Positions 26,725 through 35,130 of a stretch of 42,559 nucleotides of DNA are shown here, one piece after another. The notes under the pieces are model-generated. The model had not been told where the DNA came from. It saw only the letters and a list, made by a program, of their open reading frames with translations, and ran no database searches. Made by a program: the position numbers and the translations under genes. Position 1 is the stretch's first letter; each line of letters opens with the position of its first letter. The stretch is taken from the NCBI GenBank assembly GCA_030043675.1, contig JASHXG010000009.1:1-42559 (forward strand), in the 5' to 3' direction. The stretch comes from Vulcanimicrobiota bacterium. GTDB taxonomy: Bacteria > Vulcanimicrobiota > Vulcanimicrobiia > Vulcanimicrobiales > Vulcanimicrobiaceae.

Positions 26725-26778
26725 CGGGGGCGCTTCTCGCGGGCGGAGATCGATCCTTTCGCGCGTAACTATCTTGGC

Positions 26779-27717
26779 ATGCGTCTTGTTTGGCGCGCGG
26801 CTGCAATTCTCGCGGCGCTGGCGTTGGCTCCATCGGTGGGAGTCTCACAAACGTCGCCGCCGGCGACGGCGAACGCGCAGCTTGGAATCGCGCTCCCGGC
26901 CGTCGGCGGAATCCGCTGGCCTGCGATTCGACGGCGCTTCTTCACGCCGGCCGTTATGCGCGACATTCACGACAATCTGCACGCGAGCTTCGTGCGCGTC
27001 GGATGGCGGCCGGACGCGCTACGCGTCGAGCAAGTGCGCTGGCATCGCGAAGACCAGGGCCTCGATACGGTGTGCAGCTCGGGACTGCAGGCGATGATCC
27101 TCGTTCCCAATCCGAACGACGATCACATGGGCGAGCAGCACCTGGTCGATACGGTCGGGGAATTCTTCGCGCGGTACACGCGCCGCGAGTTCGGCTGTCT
27201 GCGCTACGCGGAGATCGCAAATGAAGCCGACATTCACAGCAACGGCTTCGCAAGCGTGAGCGATTACGCCGCGTACTACAAGCAGGTCGCGCCGGCGATC
27301 GCCGCTTTCGGCATACAGGTCATTACCAGCGGAACTTCCGGAAAGGATTTGCCCTGGACGGTGGCATTGGCCTCGATTCTGCGAAACGCGAATCCAAGTC
27401 CGCCGGTCAGCGGATACGGCTTTCACCCGTACGGCGTCCGGCCCGATCAGATGGCGGCTGCGGTCGAGCAGCTGCGCGACGCAATCGGCAACGACCGCGA
27501 CGGCGTGGCGCCGACTGTCTACGTCACGGAGATCGGCAAAAATAACGCCGCCGATCTCTACCAGACTATCGTGCGTCTCGCACCGGTTACACCGACGGTC
27601 ACGATCTACGAATACATGGCGCAACCGAACGAAGACCCCGAGTATGGATTACTCGACAATCCGGCGCTTTACGACGCGGTGCGCAGGGCAGGGGCCGTGC
27701 TTGCTGCGGGGAGATAG
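26779..27717 (+). CDS. Secreted glycoside hydrolase-like (clan A TIM barrel) protein
   Basis: 312 residues from the ATG at 26779; the signal peptide ends near VGVSQT. The frame is open back to 26410, but that part overlaps the divergent methyltransferase gene and looks non-coding. Barrel blocks: LHASFVRVGWRPD, YAEIANEADIHSNGF with predicted acid/base Glu149 (NE pair), GYGFHPYG, and VYVTEIGKNN with predicted nucleophile Glu251. This layout (NE on strand 4, E on strand 7) is the hallmark of clan GH-A; the exact family and substrate cannot be read. Likely periplasmic or extracellular. Confidence 0.8.
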   Translation: MRLVWRAAAILAALALAPSVGVSQTSPPATANAQLGIALPAVGGIRWPAIRRRFFTPAVMRDIHDNLHASFVRVGWRPDALRVEQVRWHREDQGLDTVCSSGLQAMILVPNPNDDHMGEQHLVDTVGEFFARYTRREFGCLRYAEIANEADIHSNGFASVSDYAAYYKQVAPAIAAFGIQVITSGTSGKDLPWTVALASILRNANPSPPVSGYGFHPYGVRPDQMAAAVEQLRDAIGNDRDGVAPTVYVTEIGKNNAADLYQTIVRLAPVTPTVTIYEYMAQPNEDPEYGLLDNPALYDAVRRAGAVLAAGR

Positions 27718-27779
27718 GGCAGGCTTGCTAACCGTCCCAATAGAAGCGTGCGCCAAGTCGAAGCACTTTGGAGCACTTT

Positions 27780-28667
27780 ATGAATTTCATCCGTTGGCTG
27801 CCGCTCGTGATGCTAGGATTCGCGCTGGCCGCGGCGCCGGCGCGAGCGCAACAGACGCCGCCGCCGGCGCCCTTGCCGCCGCCTGCTAATCCCACCCCTC
27901 TCGACCGTGAATACGATGGCCAGTTGCACATCACGCTCGCCCCGTACATTTGGGCCCCGAACGTCAAGCTCAACGCGCAGTACACGATTCAGACGCTGCC
28001 CACGCGTCCGGTTCACATCGTGGCGCCCAGTATCGAGGTCGGGCCGAGTGACTACCTGCCGAAAGTCGACTCGGCATTCTCGGGCGCGTTCGACGCGCGC
28101 AAGGGCATCGTCGATCTCTTCGGTGACGTCATCTACCTCAACGCTGCGACGAGCGCATCATTTGTCGGAACGATTAGCGGTCCGCTCGGGAGGGTCCACA
28201 TCCCCTTCACCGTCGATACGACCGCGCGCATCTCTCCCGCGATCTGGGAGTTGGCGGCCGGCGTCACGCTCGCACACAATGATTTCGCGGATGTAAGCTT
28301 CTTTGCCGGAACGCGCCAGTTCCCGATCTCGGCGTCGCTGAGCTACAACGCCGTCGTCGGCCGGCGAGGAATCATCGCTCCATCGGGAAGTCTCCACACG
28401 TTCGATGCCGCCGATGACATGATCCTTGGCTTGCGCGGCAAGGTGTTCTTTAACCAGCGTATCTTCGTGCCGTATTACGGAGACTTCGGGAACGGCAGCA
28501 ACAACCAGTCCTGGGAGGCGTATGGGGGCGCCGGCTACGCATTCGATCACGGCCAAACCATCGTCGCGCTCTACCGCGCCCTCAGCTACTTCAACTTTCC
28601 TCCGAGCGCTCACCCGCAGAGGCTGAACATGTACGGCCCGCTCTTAGGTTACACGTTCCACATCTAG
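27780..28667 (+). CDS. Outer-membrane beta-barrel-like protein
   Basis: 295 residues from the ATG at 27780 (GGAG 6 nt upstream). Signal peptide of about 24 residues ending ARAQ, then a Pro-rich linker (about 25-45). The rest is amphipathic strands with aromatic ends: YDGQLHITLAPYIWAP, SGAFDARKGIVDLFGDVIYL, AAGVTLAHNDFADVSFFAGTRQ, and a C-terminal YGPLLGYTFHI ending in Ile after aromatic residues. That fits a small outer-membrane barrel (porin/OmpW-like), which supports a diderm envelope. Cargo unknown. Its stop lies at the start region of the Nramp-like gene. Confidence 0.75.
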   Translation: MNFIRWLPLVMLGFALAAAPARAQQTPPPAPLPPPANPTPLDREYDGQLHITLAPYIWAPNVKLNAQYTIQTLPTRPVHIVAPSIEVGPSDYLPKVDSAFSGAFDARKGIVDLFGDVIYLNAATSASFVGTISGPLGRVHIPFTVDTTARISPAIWELAAGVTLAHNDFADVSFFAGTRQFPISASLSYNAVVGRRGIIAPSGSLHTFDAADDMILGLRGKVFFNQRIFVPYYGDFGNGSNNQSWEAYGGAGYAFDHGQTIVALYRALSYFNFPPSAHPQRLNMYGPLLGYTFHI

Positions 28668-29872
28668 CTCAAAAGCGCGCTAGCCCGTTCGGACCGGGTT
28701 TCGTCGCTGGAGCGTCCGATGCGGATCCGACGACCGTCGCAAGCCTGGCTGTCGTCGGCGCGGCGACGGGCTACATGCTTTCCTGGCTGGTTGTGCTCTT
28801 GTTTCCGATGATCGCGATCGTTCAGTCCATCGCCGCTTCGGTTGGCACCTCGCAAATCAGCATTCAAGGCGCGATCAAGCGCCGGTACGGCTTGACGTGG
28901 GCGCTGCTCGCCCTGATTGCCGTCGTTTCCGTGAACCTCATGACGCTTGCGGCCGATATCCAGGCGGGTGCGGAATCGCTCAAGCTGCTCTTCGGCGTGC
29001 CCCGCCAGGTTTTTGTCCTCCCATTCGCAGCTGGTGCAGCCGCGCTGCTCCTGGTGCGATCCTATCGGCGCGTTGAGCGCGTTCTCTCCTGTCTTCCCTT
29101 CATCTTCGTGGCCTACGGCATCAGCGCCGTGCTCGCCAAGCCTGACTGGTCGGCGCTTGCGCACTCGCTGTTCTTTCCACGCTTCTCGCTCTCGCCGCCG
29201 GTCGTGACCGGCGCCTTGGCGCTGCTTGGGACGACCCTAACGAGTTACGTGTATTATTGGGAGCAGATCCAAGTCTCCGAGCGCCGGACGCCGGCGACGC
29301 GCGCGGGTTGGGCGAGGTCCGACGCCGCTTGGGGAGCGCTGGCGCCGGCAATCTGTTTCTTCTTCATCCTGGTCGCGACGGCCGCAACCCTCGGAAAGAG
29401 TCACTCCAACGTGCAAACGGCCACCGATGCAGCCGTCGCATTGCAGCCGTTGGCGGGCCGATGGGCGACGGCGCTTTTTGCCGTCGGGCTGCTCGCGTCG
29501 GCCGCCCTCGCCGTTCCGATTCTTGCGGCGACCAGCGCCTACGTCGTGACGCAAACCTTCGATCGGAACGGCAGCCTCGACGCGAGCTGGCGCGACGCGC
29601 CGATCTTCTACGCGGTCTTGCTGGGCTGTCTCGCGCTGTCGGCAGCCTTCGCGCTGGTCGGGTCTTCGCCGATCGCTCTGCTCTACGCGGCCTCAGTCGC
29701 CGGCGGCCTGGCAACGCCACTGACGCTCTGGCTTTTGGTAGCCATCGCGCGCAACCGCGCCATCATGGGGGAAGGCCGCATCGGCGGCCCGCTGTTTTTC
29801 GGCGGCACGGCAGTCGCCGGGGTCGTCACCGCCTCGTGCGCCGTCTTCCTCTTGAACGCGTTTCGCAGCTAG
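28655..29872 (+). CDS. Nramp-related metal transporter (start codon anomalous)
   Basis: Multi-span transporter of the Nramp/SLC11-like superfamily. An ATG at 28775 would give 365 residues, but the frame upstream is open and encodes the conserved first span, GPGFVAGASDADPTTVASLA, at 28688-28747. That is where the metal site of the family lies, so the true start must be earlier. No ATG/GTG/TTG is in frame; the GTT at 28655 (AGG 6 nt upstream) would give about 405 residues and a plausible start, overlapping the previous stop by 13 nt. TM1 has DPTT instead of DPGN, and the span-6 region reads GTTLTSYVYYWEQIQ, not MPH. It therefore belongs to a divergent subgroup with unproven metal preference. 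Confidence 0.72.
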   Translation, partial: VPHLAQKRASPFGPGFVAGASDADPTTVASLAVVGAATGYMLSWLVVLLFPMIAIVQSIAASVGTSQISIQGAIKRRYGLTWALLALIAVVSVNLMTLAADIQAGAESLKLLFGVPRQVFVLPFAAGAAALLLVRSYRRVERVLSCLPFIFVAYGISAVLAKPDWSALAHSLFFPRFSLSPPVVTGALALLGTTLTSYVYYWEQIQVSERRTPATRAGWARSDAAWGALAPAICFFFILVATAATLGKSHSNVQTATDAAVALQPLAGRWATALFAVGLLASAALAVPILAATSAYVVTQTFDRNGSLDASWRDAPIFYAVLLGCLALSAAFALVGSSPIALLYAASVAGGLATPLTLWLLVAIARNRAIMGEGRIGGPLFFGGTAVAGVVTASCAVFLLNAFRS

Positions 29873-29878
29873 AAGTCG

Positions 29879-30805
29879 CTACAGATCTCGCGCGCAGCGA
29901 AACCCGAGATGTGACATTCCGGTGTCGATCATCTGTGGCGAGCGTGCTGCCGGACGAAACCGTAAACAATAGCTCGGCGAACAGAGGAACGATCCGCCCT
30001 TGAGCACTTTGCGAGGAATGCGAAACTTCGGCTGACACGGATCGTAGCTGAGCTCGCGGGCGCCGCCGGCGCAACATGGCGATTCCAAAATGGCGCGTTC
30101 GGCGACGTACCAGTCGCTGGTCCACTCCCAGACGTTGCCGGCCATGTCGTAAAGCCCGAATCCGTTCGGCTCGAACAGGCCCACCGGCATCGTGCCCGGT
30201 CCGCGACGATAGGTGCTGTGCCAGGGAAAATCCCCTTGCCAGGTGTTCGCCGCAGGCTTGCCGCCGGGTTCCATCTCGTCTCCCCAAACGAAACTCTTCT
30301 GATCCAGACCGCCGCGCGCCGCGAACTCCCACTCGGCCTCGGTTGGAAGCCGTTTTCCGACCCAGTGCGCGTACGTCTCTACGTCTTCATACGCGACGTG
30401 AACGACCGGATGGTCGGGGCGCGAATCGATCGAGCTGCCGGGGCCGTCGGGATGCTTCCAGGATGCGCCCGGCGTCCACGACCACCATTGGGAGTAATCC
30501 CGCAGGTCGACCGGACCGGCCGTCATGTGAAAAACCATCGAACCCGGGACCAGATTTTCGGCTGGGGCTCCAGGGTAATCGTCGGGATTCAATGCGCGTT
30601 CGGCAACGGTAACGTATCCCGTCTTGCGAACGAATTTCGAGAACTCACTGTTCGTAACGGTAAACGGGTCGATCAAGAAGCCGGCGACGTGAACCTCGTG
30701 AATCGGTGCTTCCTCGGGATAAAAACGATCGGATCCCATGCGGAACGTGCCGCCTGGGATCACGATCATGCCGTCGCGCCTGGTATCAGGCCCCTTGATC
30801 GCCAT
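29879..30805 (-). CDS. Formylglycine-generating enzyme (FGE)
   Basis: 308-residue FGE/SUMF1 domain protein. Seen: MIVIPGGTFRMGSD near the N-terminus, RLPTEAEWEFAARGG, NGFGLYDMAGNVWEWTSDWY, and KGGSFLCSPSYCLRFRP with Cys275 and Cys280. The two cysteines match the copper-binding pair of genuine aerobic FGEs, which oxidise a Cys in sulfatases to formylglycine; relatives with other roles usually lack them. No signal peptide, so cytoplasmic. No sulfatase gene is in the window. It overlaps the upstream CYTH-like gene by 20 nt, so the two are probably translated together; an ATG at 30769 is an alternative start. Confidence 0.9.
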   Translation of the reverse strand: MAIKGPDTRRDGMIVIPGGTFRMGSDRFYPEEAPIHEVHVAGFLIDPFTVTNSEFSKFVRKTGYVTVAERALNPDDYPGAPAENLVPGSMVFHMTAGPVDLRDYSQWWSWTPGASWKHPDGPGSSIDSRPDHPVVHVAYEDVETYAHWVGKRLPTEAEWEFAARGGLDQKSFVWGDEMEPGGKPAANTWQGDFPWHSTYRRGPGTMPVGLFEPNGFGLYDMAGNVWEWTSDWYVAERAILESPCCAGGARELSYDPCQPKFRIPRKVLKGGSFLCSPSYCLRFRPAARSPQMIDTGMSHLGFRCARDL

Positions 30806-31631
30806 AGATCAGCGCGGTCTTCGTCGTTCCGTCGCTCAGGTAGTCCTTCAACGACACCTGCAGCGCCTTGAAGAAATCGTCGGCGGCCCGTTGGCCTTTC
30901 TCCTCTTTCTCGTCGCCATCGACGACCCGCGTTGAGAAGCCAAACTCGGCGATCAATGGCTCGAAGCGATCGGGAATGGGCCGGGCCCAGACCGCCAGCG
31001 TCGCGTGGGCGACGACGCCGTGCCCGAACGAAAGATTCCCCAGGGTCGACTGAAGCTCGAAGACCTTTGCGCCGGCGACGATCGCGAGCGTATCTTCCAA
31101 ATCTAGGCCCAACGTTTTGAGATGCGGTAGGTGGTCTGCGAGACGCGAGAGCGGAATCTCCGCTTGAGTCCCGGGATAGTCGACGATGACGTTGTTCGAG
31201 AAAATGCTCGTCATCGTTCCGATCGTGTCGCCGCGAATGAGCTCCTCTTTGAACTTCTTCTTCTGCAGCTTCGGCAGGTTGGTATCGGTGTCAAAAGCTG
31301 CCGCCTTTTCGTACTCGGGCGCGCGGCACTTGAAGGTGAGCTCCCAGCTCTCGCCGGGCCAGACGCTCTCTCGAATCTGCCGAATACGGAAAATCAGCTT
31401 GTTCTTGCGCAGATCCTCGTTCTTCGTGTCGTAGAACTGCACGATCCGAAGCTGGGCGTCGAGCGACTCGACCGGTTCGTAGTGGACGCCGAGGCTCTTC
31501 GCCGTCTGCTCCAATTTTACGTTGAAATCGAGCACCGCTTGACGGCTCAAAAACTTATCCGGCTTCAGCAAAAGCTTGAATTCGCGGTGCGTTACCAGCG
31601 GCGTGGCGCTCTTTTCTACGGTCTTGCTCAT
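30786..31631 (-). CDS. CYTH/TTM-like domain protein
   Basis: 281 residues without signal peptide or membrane span. The N-terminal part reads HREFKLLLKPDKF, then VQFYDTKNEDLRKNKLIFRIRQ, then WELTFKCRAPEYEKAA. This is the order of charged strands in CYTH/triphosphate-tunnel enzymes ('ExExK' , 'YFDT...L...LRIR', 'W.LT.K'), which act on triphosphates, thiamine triphosphate or polyphosphate-like substrates. The first motif is degenerate (REFK). The C-terminal third (about 190-281) has no recognised domain. Third gene in an operon with SBF, TRIC and FGE genes. The family call is inference from motifs. Confidence 0.65.
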   Translation of the reverse strand: MSKTVEKSATPLVTHREFKLLLKPDKFLSRQAVLDFNVKLEQTAKSLGVHYEPVESLDAQLRIVQFYDTKNEDLRKNKLIFRIRQIRESVWPGESWELTFKCRAPEYEKAAAFDTDTNLPKLQKKKFKEELIRGDTIGTMTSIFSNNVIVDYPGTQAEIPLSRLADHLPHLKTLGLDLEDTLAIVAGAKVFELQSTLGNLSFGHGVVAHATLAVWARPIPDRFEPLIAEFGFSTRVVDGDEKEEKGQRAADDFFKALQVSLKDYLSDGTTKTALIYGDQGA

Positions 31632-31652
31632 TGATTTACTACTCCTACGATG

Positions 31653-32414
31653 TTAGCTGTTCGCCGAGCCGGCGTCGCTGCCGCCGAGCTCCGCGCGCAA
31701 ACCCTCTCCGAGCTTCTTGCGCGCTTTTTCTCCTTCGGTAAGGGGCTCGGGCTCCCACGGCTCCCATTCCTCCCAACCCAAGGTCTGAGCGGTGAGCCGG
31801 AAACCGAAGCCGATAAAGAACGCGATCGCCGTCGATAGGGCCACCGATAGTCCGAGCCCGGCGATGCAGACGCAGTACGCGATCCCGGTCAGCGCTGCGG
31901 CCGTCATGAAGAACTCGCCGCGGACGAGCTGCTTGGGAACGACCAGGCAGGCGCTGTCGATGATCCACCGGCCGGCCGTCGTCGCGATCATCCCGATCAG
32001 CACCGCGGCCAAGTATCCGAGATGGGCGGTCAGCGCCGCCTGCGCACCGACGATCGCGTACCATGGCAGCGTGAAGGCGGTCATGAATTGAAAGAGACCG
32101 TCCTTGAACTTCTGCGCGCTGCTGTAGTCGATGATCAGCGCGAGCCAAGCGGCGACGAAGCAGAGGATCAGGTACCACGGGTTCACGAGCGGCGAGGGGA
32201 CCTTGTTGACGAGCACGTCGCGCACGACGCCGCCGCCGATGCCGCCCGCGTACGCCAAGATGACGATGCCCATCACGGTGAAGTGCCGGTAATGATCGGG
32301 GCGCCGCGCAAGGAGGGCGCCGTTGAACGCGTTGGTCGTGGCCGCGACTAAGGAAATGTAGTCGACGAGGGTGAGCGTCTTGAAACCGAACTGCGAGATG
32401 ACGGGTGCGATCAT
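31653..32414 (-). CDS. TRIC-type (UPF0126) cation-channel-like membrane protein
   Basis: 253 residues, about seven spans, built from two similar halves as in bacterial TRIC/UPF0126 proteins: ATTNAFNGALLARR with GGIGGGVVRDVLVN in the first half, and GRWIIDSACL in the second. The GGGxxRD loop is the family hallmark. Family members conduct monovalent cations as trimers; the role in this operon is unknown. An acidic C-terminal tail (EEWEPWEPEPLTEGEKARKK) is an addition. Its ATG overlaps the SBF stop by 4 nt (ATGA), and its stop lies 21 nt before the CYTH-like gene. Confidence 0.85.
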   Translation of the reverse strand: MIAPVISQFGFKTLTLVDYISLVAATTNAFNGALLARRPDHYRHFTVMGIVILAYAGGIGGGVVRDVLVNKVPSPLVNPWYLILCFVAAWLALIIDYSSAQKFKDGLFQFMTAFTLPWYAIVGAQAALTAHLGYLAAVLIGMIATTAGRWIIDSACLVVPKQLVRGEFFMTAAALTGIAYCVCIAGLGLSVALSTAIAFFIGFGFRLTAQTLGWEEWEPWEPEPLTEGEKARKKLGEGLRAELGGSDAGSANS

Positions 32415-33259
32415 GCCGGAGCTCTCTCGACGGTGCGCGTGAAGTAGATGCCTACGATCGTCACGACGATGAATTGAACCAAGAGGTAGGTCAGGATCGC
32501 AGCTGGGACGAGCGACGACGCGGAGAAGTTCGAGGTCGCTATCAGCGCGGCGAGTCCGATGTTGCGCAGCGTCGTAGCGGTTCCGAGTACGCGTCGCGTC
32601 TCACGCGCCGGACCGCCGAGTGCCAAACCGGTCAGCATCGACAGCACGACGATGCAGAGCATTGCCACCATGCCCCGTGAACCGTAGACCACCGCAACGC
32701 TGTGCGCAAGTTTCGGAGCCGCCGCAGCTAGCAACACAAGAACTGTCAAGACAAAGACGATGCGGAAAATTCGCGAGAGCCGCGGCGCTGCCGCGGGGAC
32801 GCGGTAGCCAAAGGCGACTCCCAGCAACAGCGGCAGCGTCTGGAAGAGCAACAGCGTTACGACGAACTGCCCGAGCGGAAGCTGCGCCACTGCGTCGGGA
32901 GGAAGCAGCAGCCGAGCGGTCAGGGGCACCGTCACGATGGAGAGCAGCGGCAGGAACAGCGAGAGCTCAACCGCGAGGCCGAGACTGCCGCCCCGTTTGC
33001 GGACCTGAATGAGAACGAGCGGGACACCGGGGGCAATCGCCATCAAGAGAACGCCGGTCGCGATCTCCGGGGGCAGCGCAAAGAGCTTGACGAGCAGCAG
33101 TCCGATAATAGGGACGACTACGAAGTTTGCGAGCAGTGCTCGCGCGAGCAGGCCGACGTCTTTGAGAATCGCGAACAGATGCTCGCGGTTGACTTCCAAG
33201 CCTGCGCTGAACGTCAGCGAAACGAGTACGGCTGCCGAGATGAGCTTTTCAGGGCTCAT
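32411..33259 (-). CDS. SBF/BASS-family Na+-coupled transporter
   Basis: 282 residues from the ATG at 33259, ten-span architecture of the bile acid:sodium symporter superfamily. Seen: SLTFSAGLEVNREHL, NFVVVPIIGLLL, MAIAPGVPLVLIQVRKRGG and LGTATTLRNIGLAALIA, the last resembling the crossover region of the C-terminal half. The group also contains arsenite- and organic-acid transporters, so the substrate is open. The frame is open to 33376 but that part is Arg-rich; GGGGG 7 nt before 33259 decides the start (33265 is a possible alternative ATG). First gene of the SBF-TRIC-CYTH-FGE operon. Confidence 0.82.
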   Translation of the reverse strand: MSPEKLISAAVLVSLTFSAGLEVNREHLFAILKDVGLLARALLANFVVVPIIGLLLVKLFALPPEIATGVLLMAIAPGVPLVLIQVRKRGGSLGLAVELSLFLPLLSIVTVPLTARLLLPPDAVAQLPLGQFVVTLLLFQTLPLLLGVAFGYRVPAAAPRLSRIFRIVFVLTVLVLLAAAAPKLAHSVAVVYGSRGMVAMLCIVVLSMLTGLALGGPARETRRVLGTATTLRNIGLAALIATSNFSASSLVPAAILTYLLVQFIVVTIVGIYFTRTVERAPA

Positions 33260-33266
33260 TGTCATA

Positions 33267-33271
33267 CCCCC
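33267..33271 (-). promoter_or_regulatory. Ribosome binding site deciding the SBF transporter start
   Basis: GGGGG on the minus strand, 7 nt before the ATG at 33259 and only 1 nt before the ATG at 33265. The spacing favours 33259 as the start. Confidence 0.5.
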
Positions 33272-33362
33272 AAGAAGGAACCGGGCGTTGTGCCTTCCTC
33301 GCCGATATGACCGGGGCCTTTTGCGATAGGGGCGCTTTTTCGCAAGGCGGAAGAGTACCGGA

Positions 33363-33986
33363 ATGCTGGACCGCAAGGCGGTTGACCGCGTCGTCGATGT
33401 CGCCTCGGTGGCGTTGATCTCGATCGCCGCGGTCCTCTCTGCATTCTGCAGCTATCAGTCGGGGCGGTGGGGGGAGGCGCAGTCACGCTTCTACAGCATC
33501 GCGAACGCACAGCACGTGCGCAGCGCCGAAGCCATTGGCCGCAGCAACGCGCTGATGACCATCGATGTGACCCTCTTCCTGAACTATATCAACGCCGTGG
33601 CCGGCGGCCGGACACGGGAGGCGGAGTTTTTCAATCGACGGTTTCGGCCGGAGATGCGCCCGGCGATGAATGCCTGGCTTGCGACTAAGCCGCTTACCAA
33701 TCCCAAGGCGCCGAGTTCGCCCTTCGTTATGCGGCAGTACACGCTGCGCACGAAATCGGAAGCCGAGAGTTATAACCGGAGTGCCGCCGCAAGTTTCGAT
33801 TCGGCACAGGAGGCAGCGCGTCACGCCGACGCCTTCCTGCTGTTGACGGTCATCTTCGCCGGCGTCTCATTTTTGGCCGGAGTGAGCACGAAGATGGTCT
33901 TCCCGCGTCACCTAATGCTCGTCACTCTGGGCACTCTCGCGTTGGCCTACGGGCTCATTCGCCTCGTCAGCCTCCCGTTCTTGTAG
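33363..33986 (+). CDS. Membrane protein of unknown function
   Basis: 207 residues with one N-terminal span (about 12-30), a soluble helical middle (about 35-150, rich in SAEAIGRSNALM and SYNRSAAASFDSAQEA) and two C-terminal spans (about 155-205). This 'TM - coiled segment - TM-TM' layout resembles small uncharacterised inner-membrane proteins such as DUF4337. Divergent from the SBF operon. GGAAGAG lies 7 nt before the ATG. No function recognised. Confidence 0.7.
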   Translation: MLDRKAVDRVVDVASVALISIAAVLSAFCSYQSGRWGEAQSRFYSIANAQHVRSAEAIGRSNALMTIDVTLFLNYINAVAGGRTREAEFFNRRFRPEMRPAMNAWLATKPLTNPKAPSSPFVMRQYTLRTKSEAESYNRSAAASFDSAQEAARHADAFLLLTVIFAGVSFLAGVSTKMVFPRHLMLVTLGTLALAYGLIRLVSLPFL

Positions 33987-33992
33987 ACGCCA

Positions 33993-34514
33993 TTATCGCA
34001 GCGCAATCAAGCCGATTACGCCGCCGCCGAGGATGAAGAACACCGGGTTGATTCGCGTCTTTGCTACGGCGGCGAAGGTCGCGAGCGCGACGAGCAACGT
34101 GAGCCATCCCGTGACGGCCGTTCGGCCGAACGTGATCAGACCGCCAACTGCCAGCCCAATCGCCACCGGCGCGAGCCCTTTTTGAATCGAGGCGCGCCAC
34201 GGCCACTGCTCCAGGCGCGTCCACAAACGCCCGACCAAAAACGTCAGGATTCCGGTCGGGATGAAAAACGCGAGCGCACACACGAGCGCGCCAGGAAACC
34301 CGCTGACGAGCTGGCCGACCTCGGCGACCATCATCATGTTCGGGCCCGGCGACATCTGTCCGGTGCTGTAGACGTGGGTCAGTTGTTCGGCGGTCAACCA
34401 GCCGTGGACGTCGACGATCTGCACCCGCATCTCGGGGAAGGCCGCCATCCCTCCGCCGATCGTCAAGAATGACAGATAGGCGAAGACTTTAGCTAGTGCA
34501 GGGAGTTGATCCAC
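33993..34514 (-). CDS. Chromate transporter ChrA, second half (SCHR)
   Basis: 173 residues from the GTG at 34514, with AGGAGG 7-8 nt upstream; it overlaps the preceding half by 22 nt. Seen: LTIGGGMAAFPEMRVQIV and STGQMSPGPNMMMVAEVG, the CHR-domain glycine and PGP motifs, plus about five spans. In short-chain CHR systems two CHR proteins of opposite topology pair to make one transporter. Cr(VI) efflux is known for some members; others take different anions, so substrate is inferred. Confidence 0.85.
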   Translation of the reverse strand: MDQLPALAKVFAYLSFLTIGGGMAAFPEMRVQIVDVHGWLTAEQLTHVYSTGQMSPGPNMMMVAEVGQLVSGFPGALVCALAFFIPTGILTFLVGRLWTRLEQWPWRASIQKGLAPVAIGLAVGGLITFGRTAVTGWLTLLVALATFAAVAKTRINPVFFILGGGVIGLIALR

Positions 34515-35080
34515 TGTTCTTCCTCCTGCGCGGGCTTCTCCGCCGGCGTAGTCGTCGGCCGGTACGTGAAGATCGCCAGCGCGCCCACGGCCAGCAGCGT
34601 GATCGGCACGCCCCACTTGAAGTAGTTGATGCCTAAGATTGCGGCCATCACAAAGAACGCGTCATAGAATCCCCGCAGGGATTTCTTTCCGATTTTGAAC
34701 CAGGTCGCGGCGAGCAAACCGGTTGCGGCGGCGGCGACCCCGCGCAGTGCCGCGCTCGCCAGCGGCCGCGCGTGCGCTTCTCCATACACGACGCCCGCCG
34801 CCGTCATGAAGATGAAGGCCGGAATGCACATCGCGATCAGTGCGAGGGAAGCTCCCGGCCAGCCGCCCAACCGGTCGCCGGCGAGAATCGCGATATTGGT
34901 GGCATTGAGGCCGGGCAGCGTGTTGCTGATCGACGTCAGCTCCAGAAACTCGACGTCGCCGAACCACTTCTTGTTACGCACCAAGCCATCTCGCAGATAG
35001 GCGACGACGCCTCCACCGAAGCTAATCGCGCCAATCTGCAAGAACGTCAGAAATATATCGATGACCGATGCCTTGCGCAT
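34493..35080 (-). CDS. Chromate transporter ChrA, first half (SCHR)
   Basis: 195 residues, five or six spans. N-terminal block FLQIGAISFGGGVVAYLRDGLV, then SISNTLPGLNATNIAILAG, the CHR-domain repeat in its first-half version. It is translationally coupled to the second half (22-nt overlap). A 50-nt gap separates it from the end of mocA, so it could be transcribed with the cox genes, though this is not certain. Substrate (chromate or another oxyanion) is inferred from the family. Confidence 0.85.
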   Translation of the reverse strand: MRKASVIDIFLTFLQIGAISFGGGVVAYLRDGLVRNKKWFGDVEFLELTSISNTLPGLNATNIAILAGDRLGGWPGASLALIAMCIPAFIFMTAAGVVYGEAHARPLASAALRGVAAAATGLLAATWFKIGKKSLRGFYDAFFVMAAILGINYFKWGVPITLLAVGALAIFTYRPTTTPAEKPAQEEEQWINSLH

Positions 35081-35130
35081 GATCCGGGTAGGTTCCCGCG
35101 CAACCGCGCGGCCCCTGGTGCGTGGACGCT

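Noticed and set aside
26410..26778. N-terminal extension of the glycosidase
   Set aside because: Antisense to the methyltransferase; the signal peptide starts at 26779.
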